From Falsiroseomonas frigidaquae (GTDB lineage Bacteria > Pseudomonadota > Alphaproteobacteria > Acetobacterales > Acetobacteraceae): a stretch of 64,000 bases of DNA. This document shows, in pieces, positions 51,719 to 60,426 of this stretch (position 1 is the first letter of the stretch; every line of letters starts with the position of its first letter). Where the stretch lies: positions 372,001 to 436,000 of the forward strand of contig NZ_JAAVTX010000006.1 in assembly GCF_012163145.1 (NCBI RefSeq), read 5' to 3'. A program made the position numbers and the translations under genes. The notes under the pieces are model-generated. The model did no database searches and was not told the origin of the DNA. It saw only the letters and a list, made by a program, of their open reading frames with translations.

Positions 51719-54460
51719 TCAGACGGCTTCGACGCGCACGGCGCAGTACTTGAACTCCGGAATCTTCCCGAAGGGATCAAGCTGCGGGTTCGTCAGCAGG
51801 TTGGCTGCTGCCTCGCGATAGGCAAAGGGCATGAAGACGAGGCCTTCCGGCAGGTCCGGGTCGGCGCGCGCGGAAAGCTCCACTGCGCCACGGCGCGTGG
51901 ACAGGCGCAGGCGCCCGCCCGGGGCCACGCCAAGCCGCCGCAGCACCTCCGGCGCCAGCGAGGCGGTGGGCCCGGGCTGCAGCGCATCCAGCACGCCCGC
52001 GCGCCGGGTCATGGCGCCGGTGTGCCAATGCTCCAGCTCGCGCCCGGTCGTCAGCACGAAGGGGAAGTCCGCATCCGGCATCTCCGCCGGATCGAGCAGG
52101 TTGGCCGGCACCAGCCGCGCGCGGCCCGTGACGGTCGGGAAGGCGTCGCCGAAGACGATGGCCTGCCCCGGCTGGTCCGGACCAAGGCAGGGATAGGTGA
52201 CGCTGTCCTCCCGCAGCAGGCGGTCCCAGGTGATGTGATCGAGGCTCGGCATGGCCAGCGCCATCTCGGCGAAGACCTCGCGCGGATGCGTGTAGCTCCA
52301 GTCCAGTCCAAGTCGCCGGGCCAGGTCCACGATGATGTCGAGGTCCTGGCGCGCCTGGCCGGGCAGCGGCAGCGCGGCACGGCCCATCTGCACCTGGCGG
52401 TTGGTGTTGGTCGCGGTGCCGTCCTTTTCCGGCCAGGCGGAGGCCGGCAGCACCACATCGGCCAAAGCCGCCGTTTCCGTCAGGAACAGGTCCTGCACAA
52501 CCAGGTGGTCGAGCTTCGCCAGCGCCGCGCGGGCGTGCACGAGGTCGGGGTCCGACATCGCCGGGTTCTCGCCCATCACGTACATCCCGGCGATCTCGCC
52601 TCGCTCCATGGCGCCCATGATCTCGACCACGGTGAGGCCCGGCCGCGGATCGAGCCGCGCACCCCACAGCGCTTCCAGCCGCGCGCGGGCCGCGTCCTCG
52701 CCGGTGGGGTGGTAGTCCGGGAAGGCCATCGGGATCAGCCCGGCATCGGACGCGCCCTGGACGTTGTTCTGCCCGCGCAGCGGGTGCAGCCCGGTGCCGG
52801 GCCGCCCGACATGGCCGCAGAGCAGCGCGAGCGCGATCAGGCAGCGGGTATTGTCCGTGCCGTGGGTGGACTGGCTGATCCCCATGCCCCAGAGGATCAT
52901 GGCGCGGTCGGCACGGGCGAACAGGCGCGCGACGCGGCGGATCTGCTCGGCGGGCACGTCGCAGATCGGCGCCATGGCCTCCGGCGTCAGCGCCGCGACA
53001 TGGCTGCGGAGCTGCTCGAAATCCTCCAGATGCGCCGCCACATATTGCCGGTCGTGCAACCCCTCCATGATGATGACGTGCAGCATGGCATTCAGCAGCG
53101 GCACGTCGCGGCCCGGCGCGAAGCGCACCACCTCCGTCGCGTGCCGATCAAGCCCGGTGCCGCGCGGGTCCATGACCACCAGCTTCGCGCCGCGCGCGGC
53201 GGCCTCCTTCAGGAAGGTGGCGGCGACGGGATGATTCTCGGTCGGGCGCGCGCCGATCACCACGATCACCTCCGCCTCCATCGCCGCGGTGAAGGGGGCG
53301 GTGACGGCGCCGCTGCCGATGCCCTCCAGCAGCGCGGCGACCGAGGCCGCGTGGCAGAGCCGCGTGCAATGGTCCACGTTGTTGGTGCCGAAGCCCGTGC
53401 GGACCAGCTTCTGGAACAGGTAGGCCTCCTCGTTGGAGCCCTTGGCCGAGCCGAAGCCGGCCAATGCATCCGGCCCACGCGTGTCGCGGACGCGGCGAAG
53501 CCCCTCCGCCGCACGTGCCATCGCCTCCTCCCAGCTTGCCTCGCGAAACTTTCCGCGGGCCTGGCCGAGATCGACGCAGTCGCCGGGCTCCTTCGCCGCC
53601 CCCTCCCGCCGTACCAGTGGGACCGTCAGCCGCTCGGGGTGGCGCACGTAGTCGAAGCCGAAGCGCCCCTTCACGCAGAGCCGGCCGAGATTTGAGGGCC
53701 CGTCGCGCCCCGTCACCTCGACGATGGCATCGTCACGCACCCTGAAATCCACCTGGCAGCCGACGCCGCAATAGGGGCAGACGCTTGGCACCACGCGCTC
53801 CGCCGCCTGGCTGCGTTGGCCGGCCTGGTCCACCACGGATTTCGGCAGCAGCGCGCCGGTCGGGCAGGCCTGCACGCATTCCCCGCAAGCGACGCAGGTG
53901 CTCTGGCCCATCGGCGTCGCCGTATCGAACACCACCTGCACGCCGATCCCGCGATGGGCGAGACCGATGACATCGTTATGCTGCACCTCGCGGCAGGCAC
54001 GCTCGCAAAGCCCGCACTGGATGCAGGCGTCGAGCTGGACGAGCATGGCCGGGTGGCTCGCATCCACGCGCGGCACATGCTGCTCCGCAGCGAAGCGGCT
54101 TTCCGTGACGCCGACATGCCGCGCCCAGCGCGCGAAGACGCCGGAGGGATCGCGCGCGTCCACGCCGGGCTGGTCCGCCAGCAGCAGCTCGAACACCATC
54201 CGGCGCGCATGCTGCACGCGAGGTGTCGCGGTCCGCACCACCATGGCCTCGCTCGGCTTGCGGATGCAGGACGCGGCCAGCACGCGCTCCCCGGTCACCT
54301 CGACCAGGCAGGCACGGCAGTTGCCGTCGGGACGGTAGCCCGGGCGATCGAGGTGGCAGAGATGCGGCACCTCCACGCCGAGGCGCGTCGCGACCTGCCA
54401 GATCGTCTCGCCGGGCGCGGCCTCCACGTCCCGGCCATCGAGCGAGAAGCGGATCGTCAT
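51719..54460 (-). CDS. NAD-type formate dehydrogenase, catalytic (alpha) subunit
   Basis: A 913-residue molybdopterin oxidoreductase. Residues 1-75 form a [2Fe-2S] ferredoxin domain (Cys35, 48, 51, 65). Residues 140-205 hold two [4Fe-4S] motifs, CIQCGLCERAC and CVACGECVQAC. The catalytic domain starts with CPYCGVGC (Cys228-235, with Cys262) and has the molybdenum ligand Cys369 in RLCHAASV, where selenocysteine occurs in other enzymes. The C-terminal molydop-binding domain begins near FPFVLTTGRELEHWH. It oxidises formate to CO2 and passes electrons to the NADH-forming subunit. The ATG overlaps the upstream beta-gamma fusion as ATGA. Confidence 0.9.
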   Translation of the reverse strand: MTIRFSLDGRDVEAAPGETIWQVATRLGVEVPHLCHLDRPGYRPDGNCRACLVEVTGERVLAASCIRKPSEAMVVRTATPRVQHARRMVFELLLADQPGVDARDPSGVFARWARHVGVTESRFAAEQHVPRVDASHPAMLVQLDACIQCGLCERACREVQHNDVIGLAHRGIGVQVVFDTATPMGQSTCVACGECVQACPTGALLPKSVVDQAGQRSQAAERVVPSVCPYCGVGCQVDFRVRDDAIVEVTGRDGPSNLGRLCVKGRFGFDYVRHPERLTVPLVRREGAAKEPGDCVDLGQARGKFREASWEEAMARAAEGLRRVRDTRGPDALAGFGSAKGSNEEAYLFQKLVRTGFGTNNVDHCTRLCHAASVAALLEGIGSGAVTAPFTAAMEAEVIVVIGARPTENHPVAATFLKEAAARGAKLVVMDPRGTGLDRHATEVVRFAPGRDVPLLNAMLHVIIMEGLHDRQYVAAHLEDFEQLRSHVAALTPEAMAPICDVPAEQIRRVARLFARADRAMILWGMGISQSTHGTDNTRCLIALALLCGHVGRPGTGLHPLRGQNNVQGASDAGLIPMAFPDYHPTGEDAARARLEALWGARLDPRPGLTVVEIMGAMERGEIAGMYVMGENPAMSDPDLVHARAALAKLDHLVVQDLFLTETAALADVVLPASAWPEKDGTATNTNRQVQMGRAALPLPGQARQDLDIIVDLARRLGLDWSYTHPREVFAEMALAMPSLDHITWDRLLREDSVTYPCLGPDQPGQAIVFGDAFPTVTGRARLVPANLLDPAEMPDADFPFVLTTGRELEHWHTGAMTRRAGVLDALQPGPTASLAPEVLRRLGVAPGGRLRLSTRRGAVELSARADPDLPEGLVFMPFAYREAAANLLTNPQLDPFGKIPEFKYCAVRVEAV

Positions 54461-56160
54461 GGCACCATGTCTTCGGGAAAGTGGCGCAGCAGGGTCAGCA
54501 CCGGGTTCATCGCCGCCTGGCCAAGCCCGCAGATCGAGCCATCGGCCATGCCCTGCGCCAGGTCCTTCAGCAGCGCGCGGTCCCATACCGGCGCCTGCAG
54601 CAGATGCGTGGCCTTGGCGGTGCCGACCCGGCACGGGGTGCATTGGCCGCAGCTTTCATCCCGGAAGAAGCGCAGCAGGTTGCGCACCGCCTCTGGCAGG
54701 TCGTCCTGGTCCGACAGCACCACCACGGCGCCGGAGCCCACGAAGCAGCCCTGCGCATCCAGCGTGCCGAAATCCAGCGGCAGGTCGCCGAGATGCTCCG
54801 GCAGGATGCCGCCGGAGGCTCCGCCGGGCAGATAGGCCGCAAAGCGATGTCCCGGTGCCATGCCGCCGGAGAATTCCTCGATTAACTCGCGCACGGTGAC
54901 CCCGGCGGGCGCCAGCTTTTCTCCGGGATCGCGCACGCGGCCGGACACCGAGAAGAAGCGCAGGCCGGTGCGCCCGCGCCGCCCCTGCGCCGCATATTCG
55001 GCAGGACCTTCCGGCCTGCCCAGGATCTGCGGCAGGAACCACAGGGTCTCCACGTTGTGGATCAGCGTCGGCTGCCCGAACAGTCCCGCTTCGCCGGGAA
55101 AGGGCGGCTTGTGCCGGGGATAGCCGCGGCGTCCCTCCAGGCTTTCCAGCAGCGCCGTCTCCTCGCCACAGATGTAGGCGCCGGCGCCGCGGCGCAGATG
55201 GATCGGCACCCCGGCCAGGCCGGCATAGGCCAGTGCGGCAATCTCGCGTTCCAGGGCGCGGCGCAGATGCGGGTATTCGTCACGCAGGTAGATCCAGCAG
55301 GCATCTGCCTGCACGGCATGCGCGGCGAGCAGCATGCCTTCCAGCACGCGGTGCGGCTCGGTCTCCAGGCAATAGCGGTCCTTGAAGGTGCCGGGCTCGC
55401 CTTCGTCGGCATTCACCACGACATGGCGCGGACCGGGATGGGCGCGCACCAGCGCCCACTTCCGGGCCGCAGGGAATCCTGCGCCACCGAGGCCGCGCAG
55501 GCCGGCCTCCTGGATCCGCGTCAGCATGACTTCGCGCGGCAGGTCGCCGGCCAGTGCCGCGGCAAGCACGCGGTAGCCGCCGCGGGCGCGGTAATCCGCA
55601 AGCGCTGGCGGCGCCGGCATCTCCGGCACATGGCCGGCCACGGCGCGGGCGACACGATCCGGCGTCGCCGCCTCGACCAGATCATGGCCGACGGCGCAGG
55701 CTGGCGCATGGTGGCAGGCGCCCATGCAGGGGGCGGTGACGAGCCTTGCACCCGCGATGGGCGCATCGCGCAGTGCCTGCATCAGCCGCGCCGCGCCGGC
55801 CATGGCACAGGGCAGGCTTTCGCAGATCCGCACCGTCATCAGCTCCGGCCCCGGCGCGGCGTCGTCCACCACGTCGAAATGCGCGTAGAAGGTGGCGACC
55901 TCGAAGACCTCGACCGGCGCCAGGCGCAGCATCGCCGCCAGGGCCAGCAGGTGGCCTTCCCGCAGGCAGCCGTAGCGGTCCTGCAGCGCGTGCAGGTGTT
56001 CGATCAGCAGATCCCGCCGCAGTTCCATCCCCGCAAGTGCGGTGACGACAGCCTCGCGCATTTCTGCTGAGAAGCTGCCGCCGCGCGGGCCGGAGCGTGG
56101 TGCGCGTCGTGGCATCGCTGGGGCCATGACCGAAGGAAAAGCGGCGGGTGGGGTCACCAT
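54457..56160 (-). CDS. formate dehydrogenase beta/gamma fusion (NuoE-NuoF type)
   Basis: A 567-residue fusion. Residues 1-170 form a NuoE-like thioredoxin-fold [2Fe-2S] domain (CESLPC and CMGACHHAPAC). Residues 200-567 form a NuoF-like diaphorase with the NADH/FMN site GLRGLGGAGFPAARKW, GAGAYICGEETALLESLEG and the [4Fe-4S] motif SCGQCTPCRVG. It takes electrons from FdhA and reduces NAD. In many species these are two genes (fdhG and fdhB), so fusion is notable but not unique. Start chosen at 56160 after AAGGTAGAG; ATGs at 56127 and 56115 are also possible. No fdhD or fdhC is seen nearby. Confidence 0.87.
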   Translation of the reverse strand: MVTPPAAFPSVMAPAMPRRAPRSGPRGGSFSAEMREAVVTALAGMELRRDLLIEHLHALQDRYGCLREGHLLALAAMLRLAPVEVFEVATFYAHFDVVDDAAPGPELMTVRICESLPCAMAGAARLMQALRDAPIAGARLVTAPCMGACHHAPACAVGHDLVEAATPDRVARAVAGHVPEMPAPPALADYRARGGYRVLAAALAGDLPREVMLTRIQEAGLRGLGGAGFPAARKWALVRAHPGPRHVVVNADEGEPGTFKDRYCLETEPHRVLEGMLLAAHAVQADACWIYLRDEYPHLRRALEREIAALAYAGLAGVPIHLRRGAGAYICGEETALLESLEGRRGYPRHKPPFPGEAGLFGQPTLIHNVETLWFLPQILGRPEGPAEYAAQGRRGRTGLRFFSVSGRVRDPGEKLAPAGVTVRELIEEFSGGMAPGHRFAAYLPGGASGGILPEHLGDLPLDFGTLDAQGCFVGSGAVVVLSDQDDLPEAVRNLLRFFRDESCGQCTPCRVGTAKATHLLQAPVWDRALLKDLAQGMADGSICGLGQAAMNPVLTLLRHFPEDMVP

Positions 56161-56429
56161 GCAGTCGTGCTCTACCTTTCCCGGACATCCAGATGACGGG
56201 CGCGCTTGATCGGCCGCCCGAAAATGTCCTGCCCCAGCAACCACCCGTCAGAAGACTTGACCGTGCTCTGGCATAACGGCCTGATCGGGTCGCGGCAAAG
56301 CCTAGGCGGGGCCGGATGGGCGGCGCAAGACTGCGTCCAGCCCATACTCCCGCATCAAATGCCGGACCTTTTTCGGGGATGTTGAGCGCACGGCGTTTCA
56401 GCGGCACCGGCAGCATTGCGATGTTGTTC

Positions 56430-56861
56430 GGGAAGGAGACGTGTTCCGGCCACTTCTGGAGCGCGTGGACCATTGCCGCGTCATCAGCGGCACCGTGCAG
56501 GTGCTTCGCTCGGGTTGCCGCTGGAAGGACGGCCCGGCGATCGACAACCAATGGAACCCTCGGAGCGGGCGCGGGCTTCGGATGCGCATCTTCTATGCGC
56601 TGGCGGATGCGTCCTGCCGACGTGGCGATGATCGACAGCTCCGCCGTGAAGGCACAACGCGCCTCTGCGGCCCAGGCCATCGGCCGCCCGCGCCGCGGCC
56701 GCGCGACAAAGATCCACGCCATAGCCGATGGGCGGGGACGGCCTCGCGCCTTCCTGCTCAGCCCCGGCCGCATCGCCGACATCACCGTGGCACCCGACCT
56801 GCTGCGCATGGCGCCGCGCTGCCGCGTGTTCCTGGGGGACCAGGGCTGCCACGCTGATTGA
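56430..56861 (+). pseudogene. IS5-type transposase remnant, frameshifted
   Basis: Two adjacent frames together resemble an IS5/IS1031-group transposase. The first (from about 56441) reads LLERVDHCRVISGTVQVLRS and GCRWKDGPA, then RMRIFYALAD. The second (from about 56607) continues VAMIDSSAVKAQR, AIGRPRRGRATKIHAI and RPRAFLLSPGRIADIT, ending LGDQGCHAD at a stop. The normal order is kept across the shift, but the middle (about 56530-56580) is degraded and the C-terminal third is missing. The catalytic Asp of the DSSAVKA motif remains. It is inactive. No inverted ends were recognised. It lies about 130 bases from tRNA-Ser. Confidence 0.75.
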
Positions 56862-56988
56862 GTCGCGGCCCTGATGCGACAGCACCCGCCTGTACGGCAC
56901 CGACGGTCCGTCCCGAGCCTGGGTCGGCACAATGCCCAAAGAACCGTCGTGCGACGGGCTATGGAAAATGCTCGTAAGCCATTGAAAC

Positions 56989-57080
56989 TGGAGGAGGGGA
57001 AGGGATTCGAACCCTCGATAGGGTTTTACCCCTATAACGGTTTAGCAAACCGTCGCCTTCAGCCACTCGGCCACCCCTCC
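56989..57080 (-). tRNA. tRNA-Ser (anticodon GCT)
   Basis: The minus strand folds as a class II tRNA: acceptor GGAGGGG with CCCCTCC, D-arm GGCCGAGTGGCTGAAGGC, anticodon arm ACGGT-TTGCTAA-ACCGT (anticodon GCT, reading AGC/AGU), a long variable arm, and T-arm with GGTTCGAATCC. CCA appears encoded, preceded by T at position 73 where Ser tRNAs usually have G. The total is 92 bases including CCA. Confidence 0.95.
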
Positions 57081-57115
57081 TCAGGGTGTGAAGTTGCACG
57101 ACGTATGCAGCGCGC

Positions 57116-57144
57116 TCTTTAGCCGGGCGGGGCCGGGGGGGCAA
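57116..57144 (-). promoter_or_regulatory. candidate promoter of tRNA-Ser
   Basis: On the minus strand TTGCCC (57144-57139) and TAAAGA (57121-57116) are separated by 17 bases, about 35 bases before the tRNA 5' end. The -10 match is weak, so this is tentative. Confidence 0.35.
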
Positions 57145-57236
57145 GCGCCTCCCGACAGGGTCTTGCGCGGCGAGCCGTGCGGGCCGAAGATTCGCCGCAA
57201 GAATGAAAGCGGCCTGGGCCGCGGGGGAAACGACAC

Positions 57237-59189
57237 ATGCGATTCAGCGCCTTGGCCCTGATCGGCCTGTTCGGCTCGGCGGCACCCGCCGCCGCCGAAG
57301 TCACCCGCTTCGAGATCACCGGCACGCCGGAGCCCGCCTTCAACGGGCAATCCTTCGGCACCGCCGGCGCCTATGAGCGGATTGCCGCGCGCGCGACCCT
57401 GGCGCTGGACCCCGCGGACCCGCGCAACGCGGTGATCGTGGATCTGGACCGCGCACCCCGTAACGCCCAGGGCCGGGTCGAGGCGGTGACGGAGGTGGTG
57501 ATCCTGCGGCCCGCGGAACCGCTGCGCGGCAACGGCACCATGATCGTGGAGGTGCCGAATCGCGGGCGGGAGCTGATGGGCCAGCTCTACAACGACGGCG
57601 TGGCCAATGCGCTGCTGCTGAACCGCGCCCCCGGCAACGGCTTCCTGATGCAGCAGGGCTACACCATGGTCTGGGTCGGCTGGCAGGCCGATATCCCGCC
57701 GGGCGAAGGCCGCGGCGCCGGGCTGCGGCTGGAGGCGCCGGTGCTGCAGGGCGTCACCGGGCCGTCGCGGGAGGAGTTCCTGTTCGACAACACGACCAGC
57801 CCGGTCACCGTCCGGCTGACCTATCCGGCCGCCAGCGAGGCGGGCGCGACCCTCACGGCGCGGGTGCAGGCCGGGGATGCGCGGCAGACCCCGCCCGGGC
57901 TGGCCTTCCGCTTCCTCGACCCGCAGCGCATCGAGATCACGCGGCCGCCCGGCCTGGATGCCGGGGCGCTGTACGAATTCATCTACACGGCGAAGGACCC
58001 CTCCGTGCAGGGCATCGCCTTCGCCGCGATGCGGGATGTGGCCAGCTTCCTGCGGCGCGACCGTAGCGCCGCGAATCCGCTGGCGGTGGCCGGGCGCGTC
58101 GCGGTGGACCGGGCGGTGCTGCACGGCATCTCCCAATCCGGGCGGATGGTGCGGGACTACCTGTATCTCGGCTTCAACGAGGATGAGCGCGGCCGCCAAG
58201 TCTATGAGGCGATGCTGCCGCATATCCCCGGCACGCGCCGCACCTACACCAATGCGCGCTTCGCCCAGCCCGGCCGCAACCCGACCCCGCATGCCGATCG
58301 CCACTACCCGGCCGACCAGTTCCCCTTCACCTATGCGGTGACGGAGGACCACCTGACCGGGCGGCGGGACGGGCTGATGCTGCGCTGCCGCATCAGCGCC
58401 ACCTGCCCCCGCATCATGCAGACCGACAGCGAATATGAGTTCTGGGGCGCGCGGGCTTCCCTGCTGGTGACGGATACGCGGGGCCAGCATCTGGACCTGC
58501 CGCCGGAGGTGCGCGCCTATACCCTGACCGGTCATCCGCATTTCGCCGTCGCCACCGCGGTGGCCAACCGCATCAACCGCTGCGCCCTGCCGGTGAACCC
58601 GCTGCAGGCCGGCGCGCCGATGCGGGCGCTGCTGGTGGCGATGGAGCAATGGATGCGCGAGGGCGTGGAACCGCCGGCCAGCCGCTTCCCGATGCGTGCG
58701 CATGGCACGCTGGTGCCGGTGGAGGGCGCCTACCCGGCCATTCCGGCACTTGGCTACCGCGGCACGGTGGGGCCGGCGCAGCTGGTGGACAATGATGTGA
58801 TGCCCCCGGTGGTGCGCGGCGAATATGCCGTGCTGGTGCCGCGGGTGGATGCGGATGGCAATGCGGTAGGCGGGCTGCGCAGCCCGGTGATCGAGGTGCC
58901 GAAGGCGACCTACACCGGCTGGAACCCGCGCGCGGCCGGCTTCGCGGAAGGGGCGCTCTGCTACAACACCGGCGCCGTGGTGCCCTTCGCCGCGACGCGG
59001 GCGGAGCGGGAGGCGGCAGGCGACCCGCGGCCTTCGCTGGCCGAACGCTACGCGACCCCTCCGGCCTATGTGGCCGCGGTGAAGGCGGCGGCGGAGCGGC
59101 TGGCGGCGGAGCGGCTGCTGCTGCCGGCCGATGTGGCCGCCATCACCGCCGCGGCGGAGGCCGATACCTTGTCACGCCTGCGGCGATAG
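57237..59189 (+). CDS. exported alpha/beta hydrolase domain protein
   Basis: A 650-residue protein with a clean signal peptide (MRFSALALIGLFGSAAPAAA). It belongs to the large alpha/beta-hydrolase-domain family seen in many proteobacteria. The nucleophile elbow is VLHGISQSGRMVRDYL, with a long N-terminal beta-rich part that includes VEVPNRGRELMGQL. The catalytic acid and His are probably in the later TDSEYEFWG and LTGHPHFAVA segments. The substrate is unknown; a periplasmic esterase or lactonase is likely. It is flanked by tRNA-Ser on one side and a convergent GST on the other. Confidence 0.8.
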   Translation: MRFSALALIGLFGSAAPAAAEVTRFEITGTPEPAFNGQSFGTAGAYERIAARATLALDPADPRNAVIVDLDRAPRNAQGRVEAVTEVVILRPAEPLRGNGTMIVEVPNRGRELMGQLYNDGVANALLLNRAPGNGFLMQQGYTMVWVGWQADIPPGEGRGAGLRLEAPVLQGVTGPSREEFLFDNTTSPVTVRLTYPAASEAGATLTARVQAGDARQTPPGLAFRFLDPQRIEITRPPGLDAGALYEFIYTAKDPSVQGIAFAAMRDVASFLRRDRSAANPLAVAGRVAVDRAVLHGISQSGRMVRDYLYLGFNEDERGRQVYEAMLPHIPGTRRTYTNARFAQPGRNPTPHADRHYPADQFPFTYAVTEDHLTGRRDGLMLRCRISATCPRIMQTDSEYEFWGARASLLVTDTRGQHLDLPPEVRAYTLTGHPHFAVATAVANRINRCALPVNPLQAGAPMRALLVAMEQWMREGVEPPASRFPMRAHGTLVPVEGAYPAIPALGYRGTVGPAQLVDNDVMPPVVRGEYAVLVPRVDADGNAVGGLRSPVIEVPKATYTGWNPRAAGFAEGALCYNTGAVVPFAATRAEREAAGDPRPSLAERYATPPAYVAAVKAAAERLAAERLLLPADVAAITAAAEADTLSRLRR

Positions 59190-59222
59190 GGGCGCGCCTG
59201 CGGCGATAAGATCCTGCGGAGG

Positions 59223-59249
59223 CCCCTCCCCGCCGCCGGCGGAGAGGGG
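59223..59249. terminator. GC-rich hairpin between convergent genes
   Basis: CCCCTC (59223-59228) pairs with GAGGGG (59244-59249), with an inner CCGCC-GCC-GGCGG stem. It sits between the hydrolase stop (59189) and the GST stop (59258). No T run follows on either strand. Confidence 0.55.
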
Positions 59250-59257
59250 TGCAGCAG

Positions 59258-59887
59258 TCAGGAAAGGGCCACTTCGAAGCCGCGCTGCGTCGCCGGGCGG
59301 GCCATCATGCGGGCGTACCAGGCCGCCACGTTCGGCAGGTCGTCGAACGGCACCTCATGCCGCTCATGCCGCCAGGCCCAGCCGAGAATGGCGAAGTCGG
59401 CGATGCTGGGCTCGCCTTCCGTCGCCACGAAGTCCCGGCCGGCCAGGCGGCGGTCCAGCACGCCATACAGGCGCTTCGTCTCGGTGTGGTAGCGCTTGAA
59501 GCCATAGTCCCGCGCCGGGCCCTCGGGCTGCATCAGGAAGTGGTGCACCTGGCCGGGCATCGGGCCGAAGCCGCCCATCTGCCACATCAGCCATTCCAGC
59601 ACCGCGACCTTGCCGCGCGGGTCCTTCGGCATGAACTTTCCGGTCTTCTCCGCCAGGTACAGCAGGATGGCGCCGGATTCGAAGACGCTGATCGGCTGCC
59701 CGTCGGGACCATCCGGATCGGTGATCGCCGGAATCCGGTTGTTCGGCGAAATCTTGAGGAAGGCTGGCTCGAACTGCTCGTTCTTCGAGATGTTCACCGT
59801 GTGAACGGTGTAGGGCAGCCCCATTTCCTCCAGGGCAACCGAGATCTTGCGGCCGTTCGGCGTGTTCCAGGTGTAGAGGTCGATCAT
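59258..59887 (-). CDS. glutathione S-transferase (YfcG/YghU-like)
   Basis: A 209-residue GST. The thioredoxin-like half begins MIDLYTWNTPNGRKISVALEEMGLPY, where the TPNGRK Asn is typical of the Nu-class YfcG group. It includes KISPNNRIPAITD and FESGAILLYLAEKTGKF. The helical half has WLMWQMGGFGPMPGQVHHF and VATEGEPSIADFAILGWAWR. It probably has disulfide-bond reductase activity with glutathione. The ATG at 59887 has AAGGAG eight bases upstream. Confidence 0.9.
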   Translation of the reverse strand: MIDLYTWNTPNGRKISVALEEMGLPYTVHTVNISKNEQFEPAFLKISPNNRIPAITDPDGPDGQPISVFESGAILLYLAEKTGKFMPKDPRGKVAVLEWLMWQMGGFGPMPGQVHHFLMQPEGPARDYGFKRYHTETKRLYGVLDRRLAGRDFVATEGEPSIADFAILGWAWRHERHEVPFDDLPNVAAWYARMMARPATQRGFEVALS

Positions 59888-60005
59888 CCGAATGCATCTC
59901 CTTACCGGAATGTCTGATCCCACGAAGCGCCGGCGGCGCAAAGGGCGGGACGATGACGCACCCGATGCTTGACCCGGCAGCGGCGGGTTTGCGACCCTGA
60001 GGGCC

Positions 60006-60305
60006 GTGCAGCATCTTACTCCTCTCGGCGTCGCCTCCTCGGGGGGCCGGGACGACGACACGCTCTGGGCCGTGATCGCCACGGCAGGGCGCCTTTCGCG
60101 CGTCGCCAATGTCTACCGCAACCGCATGGCAGCGCTGGAAGACCGGGCCTGGAGGGCGCAGCAGGTCTCGGCTTATGAGGATTTCCTGCGGCGCTCGAAA
60201 CAGCCGGTACCGCATTATTCCGTCGCACCGATCCGCCGCGCCGATCTGCCCAAGGCCTGGAGCCCCCTGCCCGCTCTGGGCTTCCTGCGCGGGCAGTTCA
60301 TTTAG
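60006..60305 (+). CDS. hypothetical protein, 99 residues
   Basis: A GTG-started soluble protein with a helical middle (LWAVIATAGRLSRVANVYRNRMAALEDRAWRAQQVSAYEDFLRRSK) and a Pro-rich end. No family is recognised. It is divergent from the GST and is followed by a perfect 10-bp hairpin at 60330-60356, which supports a real transcription unit. The start is weakly supported; later in-frame starts exist. Confidence 0.5.
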   Translation: MQHLTPLGVASSGGRDDDTLWAVIATAGRLSRVANVYRNRMAALEDRAWRAQQVSAYEDFLRRSKQPVPHYSVAPIRRADLPKAWSPLPALGFLRGQFI

Positions 60306-60329
60306 GGCCGGCCCGGCCTGCCCCCTGGG

Positions 60330-60356
60330 CGTGACCCTGCCGGTTCCAGGGTCACG
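60330..60356 (+). terminator. strong hairpin after the 99-residue gene
   Basis: CGTGACCCTG (60330-60339) pairs perfectly with CAGGGTCACG (60347-60356) around a 7-base loop, 25 bases after the stop codon. It is a likely terminator, though no long T run follows. Confidence 0.6.
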
Positions 60357-60426
60357 AGGCGTTCACCGGGGGCAACACCCATGCCATTGACCGGTTGAGT
60401 CTCCCGTATTTCACGGGAGCACTGTC

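Noticed and set aside
51632-53695. 687-residue plus-strand frame opposite fdhA
   Set aside because: An antisense shadow of the molybdopterin subunit with no recognisable features.
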